Source: an uncultured Desulfovibrio sp.
GTDB taxonomy: Bacteria > Desulfobacterota > Desulfovibrionia > Desulfovibrionales > Desulfovibrionaceae
Length of the DNA stretch: 7,597 nucleotides
Direction: 5' to 3'
NCBI GenBank assembly: GCA_947176055.1
Contig: CAMWPE010000116.1
Coordinates: 1-7,597, forward strand
A model generated the notes under the pieces. It saw only the letters and a list, made by a program, of their open reading frames with translations. It was not told where the DNA came from and did not search any database. Below, piece after piece: positions 6,324 to 7,597 of this stretch; positions within the stretch are counted from its first letter, which is position 1, and every line of letters starts with the position of its first letter. A program made the translations under genes and the position numbers.

Positions 6324-7597
6324 ATGGCATATTCATCCCTCGCGAACTGCGTCGCCGATCTGCGCGCGACGGAGAGGTTGCGCGTAATTGAAACGCCGCT
6401 GGATCCCAATCAGGAAATCCCCGCTATCCAGCGACGCGCTTTCGCCGCCGACTCTCCCGCGCTTCTCTTCTCCCGTCCCCTCGGTTGTTCCTTTCCCTTG
6501 CTGGCCAATTTATTCGGAACCAGAGAGAGAGTAAATTATATATTTCGCGACGCTCTGGACAATCTCAAATTTCTTTTTCGGGCGAAAGCGGATTTTACGG
6601 CGAGCCTCCGCTCTCCTTTCAAATTACTAAAATCCCTGGCCGCGACGCGTTATGCTAGAACGCGGGGGGACGGCTTTTGGGAAACGCGGAAAAAGCCGCC
6701 TGTGTTGGAATGCCAATGCCCCAAATCGGGTTTGCCGCGCCTCGTGTCCTGGCCCGGCGACGGCGGCGCCTTTATCACCTTGCCGCTTGTTTACAGCGAG
6801 GATAGCCGGGGGCGGCCAAATCTCGGCATGTACCGCGTCCAATTAACCGGCGGCGATTACGAGGACGACGAGGCGGGCTTGCATTACCAGATCCATCGCG
6901 GCATTGGCGCCCATCACGCCGAAGCCCTTGCCAAAGGCGAAGATCTGCCCGTTCATATTTATGTCGGCGGTCCGCCGGCCCTGACGATCGCCGCCGTTAT
7001 GCCCCTGCCCGAAGGAATGAGCGAAATCGCCTTCGCGGGGTATCTGGGCGGACGACCTGTCCGCGTCGCGCGGAAACCGGGACTGCCTCTGCCCCTGCTC
7101 GCGGACTGCGATTTCGCCATTGTAGGCTCCATCGGCGCGGGGATCAAACCCGAAGGGCCTTTTGGCGATCACCTGGGCTATTATAGCCTGAAACACGATT
7201 TTCCCTATATCAAGATTGACAAGATCTACCATAGGCGCGACGCCATATGGCCCTTTACCACTGTGGGTCGCCCTCCTCAAGAAGACACTATTTTCGGCGA
7301 TCTTATCCATGAGCTAACCTCGCCTCTGGTAGGCCAGGTGTTTCCCGGCATTCGCGAAGTCCGGGCAGTAGACGCCGCCGGCGTCCATCCCCTTTTGCTC
7401 GCCATAGGCGAGGAGAGATACGCCCCCTACGAGCGGGAAAAACGCCCGAGGGAATTGCTGACAAGCGCGTTCCATTTATTGGGCGCGACGCAAACGTCCT
7501 TGGCTAAATACCTTCTGATAGCCGGAGACTCGCCTGGGCTTTCCGTAGGCGATATTTCGGCGTTTTTCCGGCATATGCTCGAGCGGACGGACTTCCC
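6324..7597 (+). CDS. UbiD-family prenyl-FMN-dependent decarboxylase (3' partial)
   Basis: Open from ATG 6324 to the right edge (424 codons, no stop), in frame with family sequence throughout. UbiD enzymes carry out reversible decarboxylation of aromatic or alpha,beta-unsaturated acids with prenylated FMN, made by UbiX. Seen: NLGMYR (Asn166, Arg171), LHYQIHRG (His191), MSEIAFAG (Glu234) and EGPFGDHLGYY (Glu277, Asp282). These line up with the Mn/prFMN ligands and the Arg-Glu-Glu/Asp catalytic set of fungal Fdc1 as I remember it, so the site looks complete. The N-terminal region and HRRDAIWPFT (about 303-312) and GRPPQED resemble the long (about 600 residue) bacterial UbiD type often linked to menaquinone synthesis; substrate remains unproven. 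The gene starts 6 bases after the Nudix stop with no clear Shine-Dalgarno. No ubiX is in view. Confidence 0.9.
   Translation, partial: MAYSSLANCVADLRATERLRVIETPLDPNQEIPAIQRRAFAADSPALLFSRPLGCSFPLLANLFGTRERVNYIFRDALDNLKFLFRAKADFTASLRSPFKLLKSLAATRYARTRGDGFWETRKKPPVLECQCPKSGLPRLVSWPGDGGAFITLPLVYSEDSRGRPNLGMYRVQLTGGDYEDDEAGLHYQIHRGIGAHHAEALAKGEDLPVHIYVGGPPALTIAAVMPLPEGMSEIAFAGYLGGRPVRVARKPGLPLPLLADCDFAIVGSIGAGIKPEGPFGDHLGYYSLKHDFPYIKIDKIYHRRDAIWPFTTVGRPPQEDTIFGDLIHELTSPLVGQVFPGIREVRAVDAAGVHPLLLAIGEERYAPYEREKRPRELLTSAFHLLGATQTSLAKYLLIAGDSPGLSVGDISAFFRHMLERTDF

Noticed and set aside
6652..7310. Short open frames on both strands inside the last gene
   Set aside because: The frame beginning at 6324 is continuous to the window end and carries the full UbiD active-site set, so the frames at 6652-6846 (+), 6627-6842 (-), 6843-7310 (-) and 6959-7147 (-) are shadows.
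1..7597. Insertion sequence, CRISPR array, tRNA, prophage or defence system
   Set aside because: No repeat array, transposase motif, tRNA-like fold or defence-type domain was seen; every long frame with family motifs is a metabolic or RNA-related gene.

Overview
The window looks like chromosome of a dissimilatory sulfate- or sulfite-reducing bacterium, most likely Desulfobacterota and perhaps close to Desulfovibrionaceae. The placement rests on the first four genes, the tail of a dsrMKJOP operon in the order dsrK-dsrJ-dsrO-dsrP. Genus is inference only; there is no rRNA or tRNA in the window.

Layout. Positions 2-3149 hold dsrK (5' end missing), dsrJ, dsrO and dsrP on the + strand, packed with gaps of 0 to 11 bases or a 1-base overlap. 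They encode most of a membrane redox complex: a cytoplasmic non-cubane Fe-S subunit, a periplasmic triheme cytochrome c, a Tat-exported ferredoxin-like subunit and an NrfD-type quinone-reactive membrane subunit. Two hairpins, the second a good rho-independent terminator, close the operon. A sigma70-type promoter with an inverted repeat in its spacer then leads into a gene for an HD-domain protein of the poly(A) polymerase/CCA-transferase superfamily whose nucleotidyltransferase head seems to have lost its catalytic motifs.

Positions 4722-5195 (- strand) encode RlmH, the 23S rRNA pseudouridine methyltransferase. Back to back with it, and with start codons overlapping on one CATG, is a + strand series: a TsaC/Sua5/YrdC threonylcarbamoyl-AMP synthase, a Nudix hydrolase that overlaps it by ATGA, and a UbiD-family prFMN decarboxylase that starts six bases after the Nudix stop and runs off the right edge. 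The UbiD gene is open to the end of the window, and all its metal- and flavin-site residues are visible.

How the parts relate. DsrMKJOP is thought to link the menaquinone pool to DsrC trisulfide reduction during sulfite reduction. UbiD-type decarboxylases often act in quinone biosynthesis, so the last gene may feed the same pool, but the distance makes this speculative. The middle genes (HD/PAP-like protein, RlmH, TsaC) lean towards RNA metabolism and translation. I see no insertion sequence, CRISPR array, phage gene or clearly new multi-gene system. The least conventional items are the head-degenerate PAP-like HD protein with its palindrome-bearing promoter, and the shared-start divergent pair.
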